A DNA stretch of 64,000 nucleotides from DATILI01 sp035476635 (GTDB taxonomy: Bacteria; Pseudomonadota; Gammaproteobacteria; Burkholderiales; Burkholderiaceae_C), in NCBI GenBank assembly GCA_035476635.1, contig DATILI010000008.1, positions 1 to 64,000 of the forward strand. Reading direction: 5' to 3'. Below the pieces are notes generated by a model. It was not told the DNA's origin. It saw only the letters and a list, made by a program, of their open reading frames with translations, and did not search any database. Every line of letters starts with the position of its first letter. Within the stretch, counting starts at the first letter, position 1. Shown one piece after another: positions 42,406-52,400 of this stretch. Made by a program: the position numbers and the translations under genes.

Positions 42406-43224
42406 ATGGCCAAGACTACGGCGGCAGCATCCCCGACGGCATTGATCACCGGCGCGTCGTCCGGCATTGGCGAGGCGCTTGCGCATTGTTTTGCCGAATC
42501 CGGACACAACCTGGTGCTGGTGGCGCGCAGCGGGCCGAAGTTGCAGGAACTGGCCCGGGAATTGGCTGCAGCGCATGGCATCCAGGCCTGGGTCGAGACG
42601 GCCGACCTGTCCAAGCCGGAGGCGGCGGCGAAGCTGGCGGCGAGCCTGAAGCGCAAGCGCCGGCCGCCTGTCGACGTGCTGGTGAACAATGCCGGCGTGC
42701 TGGAGCATGGCGCGTTTTCCGGCATGAACCCGGCGAGCCACCAGCAGATCATCGACCTCAACATCTCTGGCCTGACAGCCATGCTCGCGCAGTTTGTGCC
42801 GCCGATGGCCGAGCGCGGCCGCGGCCGGGTGCTCAATGTGGCATCGATCGCCGCCTTCCAGCCCGTTCCCATGCTGGCCACCTACGCAGCGAGCAAGGCC
42901 TATGTTCTGTCGCTCACCGAATCCTTGTCCGAAGAACTCAAAGGCAGTGGCGTCAGCGTGACCGCGCTGTGCCCGGGCATCACCGCAACCAACATGCTGG
43001 AGCGCGCCACCGATGCCAATGCCCAGCTTTCGCAAATCCCGGCCTTCCTGGTGGGCGATGTGAATGCCGTGGCGCGGCAGGCCTACCAGGCCTGCATGAA
43101 AGGCGAAGTGATCTGCGTGCCCGGTGCGCTCAACCGCGCTGCCATGATTGCCTCGCGCGGCACGCCCAAATGGCTGGTGCGGCGCATTGGCGGCGTCTTC
43201 GGCCGCAATGCGCTCGGTTCGTAG
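42406..43224 (+). CDS. Short-chain dehydrogenase/reductase
   Basis: This 272-residue SDR has TGASSGIG (about residues 14-21), NNAG, the serine in VASIAAF and the YAASK catalytic pair (about residues 160-164). The N-terminus is conserved from ATG 42406. It is followed after 13 bases by a saccharopine-dehydrogenase-like enoyl reductase gene, so they probably act together on acyl or polyketide-like substrates; this is inference. Confidence 0.9.
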   Translation: MAKTTAAASPTALITGASSGIGEALAHCFAESGHNLVLVARSGPKLQELARELAAAHGIQAWVETADLSKPEAAAKLAASLKRKRRPPVDVLVNNAGVLEHGAFSGMNPASHQQIIDLNISGLTAMLAQFVPPMAERGRGRVLNVASIAAFQPVPMLATYAASKAYVLSLTESLSEELKGSGVSVTALCPGITATNMLERATDANAQLSQIPAFLVGDVNAVARQAYQACMKGEVICVPGALNRAAMIASRGTPKWLVRRIGGVFGRNALGS

Positions 43225-43237
43225 ATGACACTCAGGA

Positions 43238-44467
43238 ATGGCCATGGCACGCCCATCGAACCGTGAACCCGCCTATGACGTCGTGCTCTATGGCGCCACC
43301 GGCTTTGTCGGCCGGCAGACGGTGGCTTACTTTGCCCGGCACGCGCGCGGCGTACGCTGGGCGCTGGGTGGACGCAGCGCGGACAAGCTCGATGCGGTCA
43401 AACGCGCCTGCGGCGCGGGCGCCGAGCGCGCCGGCATCGTCGTCGCCGATGCGCAGGATGTGCAGGCGCTTGAGGCGCTGGCGCAAAACACCAAGGTGGT
43501 GTTGAGCACGGCCGGGCCGTTCGCCGTGTTTGGCAGCGCGCTGGTCGCGGCCTGCGTGAAGCACGGCACCCATTACGTTGACATCACGGGCGAGACGCCC
43601 TGGGTGCGCAGTCTCATCGAGCAGCACCACCAGCAGGCCGAACGCGATGGCACGCGCATCATTCCTTGCTGCGGTTTCGATTCGGTGCCGTCCGACCTGG
43701 GCTCCTGGCTGGTCACGCAGGCGGTGCGCCACAAGTACGCCGAAGCCTGCGCGAGTGTCAAGGCCTGCTTCTCGCTGCGCGGCGGCTTCAATGGCGGCAC
43801 GCTGGCCTCGGCCCTGAACATGCTGGACTCGGGGCAGCAAAGGGCCCTGGCCGATCCGTTTCTTCTCAATCCGCCAGGAGAAAGGCCGCGCCTGGATGCT
43901 GCCCACGCCGACCCGATCGCGCCGCATCACGACGCTGATTTCGAGGCCTGGCTGGGCCCGTTCTTCATGGGGCCGGTCAACACGCGCGTGGTGCGGCGCA
44001 GTGCCGCGCTGCTGGGCTACGGGCCAGGCTTTCACTACCAGGAGTACCAGCGTTTCGGCGCGGGCGCCGCGGCAGCGCTGATGGCAGCAGGTTTCAGTCT
44101 CGGCATGGGGGCGACGCAGACCGCCATGCTGTTGAGCCCGGTGCGCAAGCTGGTCAAGAGCGTAGCACCGCAGCCCGGCCAAGGGCCCTCGGAGCACAGC
44201 ATGGACAACGGTTCCTTTCGCTGCGACCTGATCGGCCACAGCCTTGGTGGCCAAGTGGTTCGGGCCCGCGTGGCCGACCAAGGCGACCCCGGCAACCGCG
44301 CCACGACCAAGTTTGTCTGCGAAGCGGCGCTGGCGCTGGTGCATGATTTGGCGGAGCTGCCCGGCGGCCCGGCGCGCGGCGGCGTCCTTACCCCGGCCAG
44401 CGGCCTGGGCGATGTGCTTGCGCGGCGGCTGCGCGCCGCGGGCATGACGGTCGAAGTCTCCTCCTGA
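43238..44467 (+). CDS. Saccharopine dehydrogenase-family / trans-acting enoyl reductase-like protein
   Basis: This 409-residue protein has an N-terminal Rossmann motif VVLYGATGFVGRQTVAYF and the family segments VLSTAGPFAVFG and YVDITGETPWVRSL, followed by CCGFDSVPSDLGSW. These match the trans-acting enoyl reductase family known from mycobacterial lipids and widely found in other bacteria. Its substrate here is not known. It follows an SDR gene by 13 bases. An ATG at 43244 is an equally good start. Confidence 0.88.
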   Translation: MAMARPSNREPAYDVVLYGATGFVGRQTVAYFARHARGVRWALGGRSADKLDAVKRACGAGAERAGIVVADAQDVQALEALAQNTKVVLSTAGPFAVFGSALVAACVKHGTHYVDITGETPWVRSLIEQHHQQAERDGTRIIPCCGFDSVPSDLGSWLVTQAVRHKYAEACASVKACFSLRGGFNGGTLASALNMLDSGQQRALADPFLLNPPGERPRLDAAHADPIAPHHDADFEAWLGPFFMGPVNTRVVRRSAALLGYGPGFHYQEYQRFGAGAAAALMAAGFSLGMGATQTAMLLSPVRKLVKSVAPQPGQGPSEHSMDNGSFRCDLIGHSLGGQVVRARVADQGDPGNRATTKFVCEAALALVHDLAELPGGPARGGVLTPASGLGDVLARRLRAAGMTVEVSS

Positions 44468-44641
44468 TCCCGGTTGCCGCATGCGGCTTTGGCCTACAGA
44501 CGCAAGCTCGGCGACGCGGCATATTTCCGGCGCATGTGCTGTAATAAACGCAGAGGGGATCAAGACCAATCAAAAGCGGGTGCCGGGCGCAAGCCGTAGC
44601 CAGTAGCCAGTAGGCGGCGCCGCATCCAGGAGGCTTTTCGA

Positions 44642-45894
44642 ATGCCCGCATCGTTGTTTGTTGAGGAAGACGATCCCGTTTTGTTGCCGCGCCAGGCGCT
44701 CGCGCGGCAATTCGATCGCATCCGTGCGTACAGCCTGGCCCTGGCGAGTGGCCTATCGCCCGAAGACCAGTGCATCCAATCCATGCCCGATGCCAGCCCG
44801 AGCAAGTGGCATCTGGCGCACACCAGCTGGTTTTTTGAGGCCGTGGTACTGGTTCCCCATGCTGGCGCCTATCAGCCGTTTGATTCGCGCTTTTTTCATC
44901 TCTTCAATTCCTACTATGAGTCGCTGGGGTCGCGTCATCCAAGACCACAGCGTGGCTTGCTGACACGGCCTTCGCTGGAAGAGGTGCATGCCTATCGCGC
45001 GCATGTGGATCGTGCGATGGCACGCTTCATCGGCGAAGCCAACGAAACAGCCTGGCAGGCCGCGCAGTCGTTGGTCGAACTTGGGCTGCACCATGAGCAG
45101 CAGCACCAGGAATTGATCCTGACCGACATTCTTCATGCCTTCTCATGCAACCCGATGCTGCCGGCGTACGAGGCCGACAGCGCACCCGCCCTGCGCCTGG
45201 CCTGCGCACCCGCGGCACAGCGCTGGATCGAGCGGCCGGGGGGCTGCGTGCAGATTGGCCATGCGGGTCAGGGGTTTGCATTCGACAACGAAACGCCGCG
45301 TAGCAGCGTACTGCTGCAACCCTACGAACTCGCCGACCGTTTGGTGACCTGTGGCGAGTATGCGCAGTTCATCGCCGAAGGCGGCTACCAGCAGCCTGGC
45401 TTGTGGCTGTCGGACGGCTGGGCTGCCGTGCAGGCGCAGGGCTGGCAGGCACCCGCTTATTGGATCGCCCCAGGGGATGTGCGCGCTCCGGCCGCCCATT
45501 GGCAGGTGTTTGGCTTGCAAGGCGTGCGCGCGCTGGATGTGAATGCGCCGGTCAGCCAGCTGAGCTTTTACGAGGCTGCCGCCTATGCCGAATGGGCCGA
45601 CGCGCGCCTGCCCACCGAGTTCGAATGGGAGGCCGCCTGGGGCGCGCCGGGCCTCGCCCAGATGACCGGCCAGCTCTGGCAATGGACCCGTTCCTCCTAT
45701 GACCCATACCCCGGCTTTCGGCCCTTGAGCGGTGCCGTGGCCGAGTACAACGGCAAGTTCATGGTGGGCCAACTGGTGTTGCGCGGCAGCAGTCACGCCA
45801 CGCCCGCCGGCCATGCGCGGCCTACGTACCGGAATTTCTTTCCGCCGGGCGCGCGCTGGCAATTCTCAGGCCTGCGCCTGGCCAGGGACGGCAG

Positions 45895-45901
<7 letters not shown>
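44642..45901 (+). CDS. egtB: Ergothioneine biosynthesis sulfoxide synthase
   Basis: This 419-residue non-heme iron enzyme joins trimethylhistidine to a thiol substrate with O2. The N-terminal DinB-like domain carries the iron ligands, probably H60 (HLAHTSWF), H151 and H155 (HEQQHQE). The C-terminal FGE-sulfatase-like domain contains FYEAAAYAEWADARLPTEFEWE in part and the final RNFFPPGARWQFSGLRLARD in part. The start has a strong ribosome site (AGGAGGC). The next gene egtD overlaps by 7 bases. egtA, egtC and egtE are not in the window. Confidence 0.95.
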
Positions 45902-46902
<1,001 letters not shown>

Positions 46903-46911
46903 TCTTGCGTC

Positions 46912-47457
46912 TCAGCTGATGTCGATGTGGTGGATGCGGTAGTGCCCTTCGCGGCGATCGGCGAAGTACTGCACCAGAGTTTCCTTGACGGTTCGGAAAG
47001 CGATTTCCTCCCAGGGAATCTCACTTTCCGTGAACAACCTGGCCTCGATGGTTTCGTGCCCTGGATTGAACTGGTCGCTCAGGAGCCGGGCCCGGTAGAA
47101 CAGGTGCACCTGGCCGACGCGCACGACATTCATCACGCTGAACAGTTCTTCCATCTCGATCTGCGCGCCGGCCTCTTCGTCGGTCTCGCGCGCGGCGCCC
47201 TGGGCGGTGGTCTCACCCAGCTCCATGAATCCGGCGGGGAGCGTCCACTTTCCCCAGCGCGGCTCTATGTTGCGCTTGCACAGCAAGACGCGCTCGCCAA
47301 AGTGCGGCACGGTGCCAACCACGTTCAGCGGGTTCTCGTAGTGGATGGTGTGGCAGGCCGGGCACACCGCGCGTTCCTTGATGTCGCCGTCGTCGGGAAC
47401 GCGGTAGGCCACGGCCGTGCCGCAGTTCTTGCAGTGTTTGATGGGGCTGCGCAGCAT
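46912..47457 (-). CDS. NUDIX hydrolase with N-terminal zinc ribbon
   Basis: This 181-residue protein has an N-terminal zinc-ribbon (two Cys pairs: HCKNCGTAV and CPACH, about residues 8-37) and the NUDIX box GFMELGETTAQGAARETDEEAG (in part, about residues 75-96). NUDIX proteins hydrolyse nucleoside diphosphate-linked compounds; the zinc ribbon is common in NADH-pyrophosphatase-related types. The substrate is unknown. It converges with egtD. Confidence 0.88.
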   Translation of the reverse strand: MLRSPIKHCKNCGTAVAYRVPDDGDIKERAVCPACHTIHYENPLNVVGTVPHFGERVLLCKRNIEPRWGKWTLPAGFMELGETTAQGAARETDEEAGAQIEMEELFSVMNVVRVGQVHLFYRARLLSDQFNPGHETIEARLFTESEIPWEEIAFRTVKETLVQYFADRREGHYRIHHIDIS

Positions 47458-47471
47458 GCCTGCAGTTTAAG

Positions 47472-47507
47472 TTGAAAACAACAAAGGACTCCCGGCGGGA
47501 GCCCTTC
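47472..47507 (-). terminator. Intrinsic terminator after the TRAP operon
   Basis: On the minus strand AGGGCTCCC and GGGAGTCCT form a stem with one mismatch, followed by TTTGTTGTTTT. It lies 25 bases beyond the DctP gene stop and ends leftward TRAP transcription. Confidence 0.7.
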
Positions 47508-47531
47508 TTGCGGGAGCGGCTCGGCGCGCGT

Positions 47532-48575
47532 TCAGGCCTTGCCGTGCTTGGCGATCAGTGCCTTGGCCGCTTCGAGCAGCTTCTTGCCATCGAAATTGCG
47601 CTTGGCCATGTCGGCAACCCATTCGTCGTCGATCGCGGCCGAACGCTTGAGGAACTCCTCGGTGTCGGCTGCCGTGATGCTGTAGATCGAGTTGCCACGA
47701 TCGCTGGCCGATTTGCGGCCGATCGGATCGTTGCCCTGCTGCGTCTTGCCGAGCCAGGCCGAGGTGGCCAAGCCGGAGTTGGCATCGATCACCTTTTTGA
47801 GGTCGGGCGCCAGCGACTCGTACTTGGCCTTGTTCATCGCCATCACGAAGGTCGTGGTGTACAGCGCCGGACTGGTGCTGGGGAACTCGCTGTGAAACTT
47901 GGTGAGTTCATGCACCTTGACCGAAGGCACCACTTCCCACGGGATCACGCAGGCGTCGATGGTGCCTTTGGACAGCGCATCCGGAATCTGCGGCAGCGGC
48001 ATGCCCACCGGCGTCGCGCCCACCGAGCCGAGCATCTTGGTGACTTGGCGCGTCGGGCCTCGGACCTTCAATCCCTTCAGGTCGTTGACGTTGCGGATCT
48101 GCTTGTCCTTCGCGTGGAACATGCCGGGGCCATGCACATGCAGGGCCAGCACGTGGGTGTCCTTGAACTCGTCCGGTGCCTGCGTCTGCATATATTCCCA
48201 ATAGGCCTTGGAAGTGGCCTCGGCGTTGTTCATCATGAATGGCAGCTCGAACACTTCCACGCGCGGGAAGCGGCCGGCGGTGTTGCCCGGCAGCGTCCAG
48301 ACCACGTCGACCACGCCATCCTTGGCCTGGTCATACAGCTGCACCGGGGTGCCGCCGAGCTGCATCGCCGGATAGCCTTCGAACTTGATGCGGCCGCCCG
48401 AATCCTTCTCAACTTTCTCCATCCACGGCTTGTGCATGGACAGCCAGACGTTGGACATCGGCGCCATGAAGGTGTGGAACTTGAGCGTGATGGACTGCTG
48501 TGCCAGCCCGCTCAACCCCGGGGCGCCGAGTGCTACGGCGGCGGAAGACTTGAGAAGGGTACGTCGCTGGATCAT
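47532..48575 (-). CDS. TRAP transporter solute-binding protein (DctP family)
   Basis: This 347-residue periplasmic binding protein has a Tat-like signal (QRRTLLKSSAAVALGAPG), then LKFHTFMAPMSNVWLSMHKPW in part and the family segments GGTPVQLYDQAKDGVVDVVW and LKGLKVRGPTRQVTKMLGS. It captures an organic acid for the DctQM permease. It is the last gene of the dctQ-dctM-dctP operon. Next to a gentisate operon, 3-hydroxybenzoate or a related acid is a plausible ligand, but this is inference. Confidence 0.9.
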   Translation of the reverse strand: MIQRRTLLKSSAAVALGAPGLSGLAQQSITLKFHTFMAPMSNVWLSMHKPWMEKVEKDSGGRIKFEGYPAMQLGGTPVQLYDQAKDGVVDVVWTLPGNTAGRFPRVEVFELPFMMNNAEATSKAYWEYMQTQAPDEFKDTHVLALHVHGPGMFHAKDKQIRNVNDLKGLKVRGPTRQVTKMLGSVGATPVGMPLPQIPDALSKGTIDACVIPWEVVPSVKVHELTKFHSEFPSTSPALYTTTFVMAMNKAKYESLAPDLKKVIDANSGLATSAWLGKTQQGNDPIGRKSASDRGNSIYSITAADTEEFLKRSAAIDDEWVADMAKRNFDGKKLLEAAKALIAKHGKA

Positions 48576-48646
48576 GTTGTTGTCTCCTGAAAGTTGATGA
48601 CGCTAAGGTAACGGATTTGGGACTCTGGCGTTTTTCGGACTTACCC

Positions 48647-49966
48647 TCAACTGATGAACCGCACCATCCACAGCGGGATGATCGGGAAGAAGAGCAAAAA
48701 CAGCGTGCGGATGACGTCGCTGACCAGAAACGGCATGACGCCGCGATAGGTTTCGGCAATCGGCACGCCTTTGGCCAGGCCGTTGACCACATAGACATTC
48801 AGGCCCACCGGCGGCGCAATCAGGCCGAAGCCGACCGTCATCAGCACCATGATGCCGAACCAGATGGCGACCGAGTCCCTGGGCATGCCGAAGTCCAGCG
48901 CCATCACCATCGGGAAGAAGATCGGGATCGTCAGCAACAGCATGGACAACTCGTCCATCACGGCGCCCAGGATGACATAGAACAGCAGGATCGCACCCAC
49001 CACTGCCAGCGGCGGGAAGCCCCAGCTGCCCACCACGGCAGCCAGCTGGTTCGGTACCTGCGTCAGCGCGAGGGCGGAGTTCATCAGGTCGGCGCCGATG
49101 AAGATCAGGAAGATCATGGCGGAGCTCACCGCCGTGCCATAGAAGCACTGCTTGAACTTTTCCCAGTTCATCTCGCGCTTGATCAGCGCGGTGAAGAAGG
49201 TGGTCGCGGCACCCACCGCGGCGCCTTCCGTCGGTGTGAAAAACCCGCCATAGATGCCGCCAAAGACCAGCAGGAAAATGACCACGATGGGCGTGACGCC
49301 GACGATGGACTTGACTGTGAGCCGGGCCGTGTCGTCGTCGACTTCGGGGGCGTGCCCCGGAACCAGGCGCACATAGATGGCTACTGCCACCATGTAGCCG
49401 AACATCGCGATGATGCCCGGGACCACCGCGGCCGCGAATAGCTTGGTGATGTTCTGCTCGGTCAGGATGGCGTAGATCACCAGCACGATGGAGGGCGGCA
49501 ACTGGATGCCCAGGGTGCCGCCCGCTGCCAGCGTGCCCGTGGCCAGTCGCGATGAATAGCCGTGCCGCTTCATTTCGGGCAGCGCCACGCCGGTGATGGT
49601 GGCTGCCGTCGCAACGGACGAACCCGAGATGGCGCCAAACGCCGCACATGCGAGCAGCGCTGCCATGGCCAGCCCACCCTTGAAGCGCCCCATGACGCCC
49701 GCTGCGAACTCAAACAAGGCCTTGCTGATGCCGCCCTTGGTGGCGAAGTGGCCCATCAGGATGAACAACGGGATCACCGAGAGGTCGTACCCGGCAAAGC
49801 GAGCGAAGGCCTGGGTATTCAGAAAGCTGAAGAACGGCGCCACGCCGGTCTGCGTCACGTAGCCCAGGGCGCCGGCCAGGAACATGCTGGCGGCAATCGG
49901 CACGCGGATCGCCATGAAGGCGAGCATGGTGCCAAAGATCAGGATGGTCAGCGTTACCGGGGTCAT
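48647..49966 (-). CDS. TRAP transporter large permease (DctM family)
   Basis: This 439-residue membrane protein has about 12 hydrophobic segments and the DctM signatures FILMGHFATKGGISKALFEF in part, GTLAAGGTLGIQLPPSIVLVIY in part, and FFTPTEGAAVGAATTFF. It forms the ion-driven channel with DctQ. Its start overlaps the dctQ stop by 4 bases. Confidence 0.95.
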   Translation of the reverse strand: MTPVTLTILIFGTMLAFMAIRVPIAASMFLAGALGYVTQTGVAPFFSFLNTQAFARFAGYDLSVIPLFILMGHFATKGGISKALFEFAAGVMGRFKGGLAMAALLACAAFGAISGSSVATAATITGVALPEMKRHGYSSRLATGTLAAGGTLGIQLPPSIVLVIYAILTEQNITKLFAAAVVPGIIAMFGYMVAVAIYVRLVPGHAPEVDDDTARLTVKSIVGVTPIVVIFLLVFGGIYGGFFTPTEGAAVGAATTFFTALIKREMNWEKFKQCFYGTAVSSAMIFLIFIGADLMNSALALTQVPNQLAAVVGSWGFPPLAVVGAILLFYVILGAVMDELSMLLLTIPIFFPMVMALDFGMPRDSVAIWFGIMVLMTVGFGLIAPPVGLNVYVVNGLAKGVPIAETYRGVMPFLVSDVIRTLFLLFFPIIPLWMVRFIS

Positions 49967-50439
49967 GCTGCTGCCCCAGTGGTGTCACCGAATCCAAAGA
50001 TGGCTTGGCGCATTGAAATGATGCTGGTCAGGATAAACGGCGGAACCATGGCCGCATAGACGACCCATTCGGGAAAACCGATGATCTGGGTTTCGGAGTT
50101 CGCCTGGTAGACGTTGATGCCACCCAGCGTGGACCGCCAGGCCAGCAGCGCAAAGATCAGGACCAGCATGAAGGCCCCGATGCGGTCAAGCTTTTCGTTG
50201 ACAGCGCTGCTCACCCGGGCGGTGAAAAAGTCGACGATGATGTTGCCGCGCCGCAGCTGGCACAGCGGCATGAACAGCGCCACCGCGGCGCCGTTTGCCA
50301 CGCCAGTCAGTTCGAACGCGCCGACGATGGAGATGCCCACCGTGTTGCGGCCGATCAGACTCGCGCATGTCATCAACGTGATGACTGTGAGCAGCACCCC
50401 CGCGCAGATGGCGCAGAGCTTGGCCAGGGCTTCGAGCAT
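49963..50439 (-). CDS. TRAP transporter small permease (DctQ family)
   Basis: This 158-residue protein has four hydrophobic segments and the DctQ core CASLIGRNTVGISIVGAFELTG in part. ATG 50439 (MLEALAKLCAICAG) is chosen; the frame extends upstream 20 residues without similarity. It overlaps dctM by 4 bases. A repeat-rich site upstream at 50544-50580 may control this operon. Confidence 0.88.
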   Translation of the reverse strand: MLEALAKLCAICAGVLLTVITLMTCASLIGRNTVGISIVGAFELTGVANGAAVALFMPLCQLRRGNIIVDFFTARVSSAVNEKLDRIGAFMLVLIFALLAWRSTLGGINVYQANSETQIIGFPEWVVYAAMVPPFILTSIISMRQAIFGFGDTTGAAA

Positions 50440-50543
50440 TTTCAAGGGAGTCTCCGTTGTTGTTGTGATCTGGATTGCTGGAGGAGCGATCTTAAGCAAG
50501 CGGCTGGCCGGTGCTGCCTTGCGTGCGCACTGAACACCGCAGA

Positions 50544-50580
50544 TTGCGCGATGATCGCAAAATTTGCGCGATCATCGTGC
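50544..50580. promoter_or_regulatory. Repeat/palindrome cluster between the FAH and TRAP genes
   Basis: TTGCGCGATGATC (50544-50556) recurs as TTGCGCGATCATC (50564-50576) exactly 20 bases later. In addition CGATGATCGC (50549-50558) and GCGATCATCG (50568-50577) form a 10-base inverted repeat. It lies in the 159-base gap upstream of dctQ and is a candidate operator for the TRAP operon. Confidence 0.5.
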
Positions 50581-50598
50581 ACCTGCGGCCGTCCGAAT

Positions 50599-51294
50599 TC
50601 AAACGACCTTGACAGTCAGCGTGCCCAGGCCGGCCACGCTGCCCACCAGCGTGTCGCCCGCGACCACGGCGGCCACGCCTTCGGGTGTGCCGGTATAGAT
50701 CAGGTCGCCGGGCTGCAGCTCCCAGGCGGCGGACAGGTGCTCGATGGTTTCGCCGATGTTCCAGATGAGCTTGGAGACATTGCTGCGCTGGCGGTCCTGG
50801 CCGTTGACCTGGACATGGATCTCGGCATTGGCCACATCGCCGGCTTGGGCCGCCGGGGTGATCGGGCCGATCGGTGCGGACTGGTCGAAGGCCTTGCCGA
50901 TGCACCAGGGGCGGCCCTGCTTCTTCATGTCGTTCTGCAAATCGCGGCGCGTCATATCCAGGCCCACCGCGTAACCGTAAATGTGCTTGTGGGCATCGGC
51001 GGCCTTGATGTTCTTGCCGCCGGTGCCGATGGCAACGACGAGTTCGATCTCGTGGTGCAGGTTGTTCGTCAGGCTGGGGTAGGCCATGCTGCCGGTTTCG
51101 CCCGCGTTGATGGGAACAATCGCATCGGCGGGCTTCAGGAAGAAGAACGGCGGCTCGCGGCCGGTGAAGCCCATTTCCTTGGCGTGTTCTTCATAGTTGC
51201 GGCCCACGCAATAGATGCGGCGCACGGGGAAGCGCTCCGCCTTGCCGATGACGGGCACGGAAGCGGTGGGGGCGGGATTGAAAACGTAGCTCAT
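50599..51294 (-). CDS. Fumarylacetoacetate hydrolase family protein (fumaryl-/maleylpyruvate hydrolase-like)
   Basis: This 231-residue enzyme has the FAH domain: YCVGRNYEEHAKEMG (about residues 28-42), FFFLKPADAIV, HHEIELVVAIG with the metal-binding acidic residues, and DLIYTGTPEGVAAV near the end. Its size and place after gentisate 1,2-dioxygenase suggest it hydrolyses fumaryl- or maleylpyruvate to pyruvate plus fumarate or maleate. No maleylpyruvate isomerase gene is present here. It overlaps the dioxygenase gene by 4 bases. Confidence 0.92.
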   Translation of the reverse strand: MSYVFNPAPTASVPVIGKAERFPVRRIYCVGRNYEEHAKEMGFTGREPPFFFLKPADAIVPINAGETGSMAYPSLTNNLHHEIELVVAIGTGGKNIKAADAHKHIYGYAVGLDMTRRDLQNDMKKQGRPWCIGKAFDQSAPIGPITPAAQAGDVANAEIHVQVNGQDRQRSNVSKLIWNIGETIEHLSAAWELQPGDLIYTGTPEGVAAVVAGDTLVGSVAGLGTLTVKVV

Positions 51295-52364
51295 GTCATC
51301 CTTTCTTCTCGGTGAATGCCCAGGGCCTGGTGTACCGGGCGGTCGGAATAGCTGAAAAGTACACAGCCGCGCTCCGACGTGAATCGCGCAGTGTGCCATG
51401 ACGGGATCACAAAATGATCCCGCGGTGTGAACGAAAAAGTGTTTTTCGGGCCGCCTGGCGTGCCTGCGCCTTGACCCTCGATCTCGACACTGCCGGAACC
51501 CTCGACCACGCTGAATACCGTGCCGTCAGTCTGGCGATAGGGTTTGCCGTCGAAGCCGGCCGGCAGGCGCTGCATGAAGGTCGCCATGGTCGGCATTGGC
51601 GAGCCCCCGGTCAGCGGGTTGATGTAGCGCAGCTTCACGCCGTCCCAGTCGTCCATGGGCGCGTCGCGCTCCAGTGTTGCCAGTGCCTCGCGGCTGCGGG
51701 CGTAGGGGTAGCTGAAGATGGGCGAGGTCGCGCCGAACGGTGCGTCGTGGCGCACCGGCGCCATGTTGTGGCCAAAGCGCGCAAAACTCGATCCTTCGGC
51801 GCGCGAAACGGCTTGTGACTTGCGCGTGTCGTTCTCGGCAAAGCCGGCATCAAGAAAACGCAGGATCGGGATGTCCAAGCCGTCGAGCCAGACCACCGGC
51901 CCGCCGGCCTCGCTGCCGTGGTCGTGAAAGGTCCAGCTCGGCGTGATGATGAAGTCGCCCGGCTGCATGGTGCTGCGCTCGCCGTCGACGGCCGTGTAGG
52001 CGCCCGAGCCCTCGACGATAAAGCGCAATGCGCTCTGGGTGTGGCGGTGGCTGGGCGCCACCTCGCCGGGCAGGATCAGTTGCAGGCCGGCGTACAGCGA
52101 TTGCGTGATGGCCGACTGGCCCCGCAGCGCCGGGTTCTCCAGCACCAGCACGCGGCGCACCGCCTCTTCGGCAGTGATGGCTTCGCCGGCGCGCATCAAT
52201 AACGGGCGCACTTCTTCGTACTTCCACAGCGCAGCCACGCAGGGGGAGGTGGGCTGCGTTGGCACCAGGGCATGCAAAACTTCCCACAGCGGCGTGAGGT
52301 TCAGCGGCGACATCTCGCGGTACAGCTGCTCGCGCATCAGTTGGGCGGGGTGGGGAGCATTCAT
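51291..52364 (-). CDS. Gentisate 1,2-dioxygenase
   Basis: This 357-residue double-cupin iron enzyme cleaves gentisate to maleylpyruvate. The iron-binding His pair lies in APSHRHTQSALRFIVEGSGAY in part (about residues 104-124), with a second cupin around GTVFSVVEGSGSVEIEG and FVIPSWHTARF near the end. ATG 52364 is preceded by AAGGAGAA. It is directly upstream of the FAH gene (4-base overlap) and downstream of an FAD-oxidoreductase gene. Confidence 0.94.
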   Translation of the reverse strand: MNAPHPAQLMREQLYREMSPLNLTPLWEVLHALVPTQPTSPCVAALWKYEEVRPLLMRAGEAITAEEAVRRVLVLENPALRGQSAITQSLYAGLQLILPGEVAPSHRHTQSALRFIVEGSGAYTAVDGERSTMQPGDFIITPSWTFHDHGSEAGGPVVWLDGLDIPILRFLDAGFAENDTRKSQAVSRAEGSSFARFGHNMAPVRHDAPFGATSPIFSYPYARSREALATLERDAPMDDWDGVKLRYINPLTGGSPMPTMATFMQRLPAGFDGKPYRQTDGTVFSVVEGSGSVEIEGQGAGTPGGPKNTFSFTPRDHFVIPSWHTARFTSERGCVLFSYSDRPVHQALGIHREERMT

Positions 52365-52400
52365 CGGGTTCTCCTTCGGATTTGTGCGCGGCCGCAAGGC

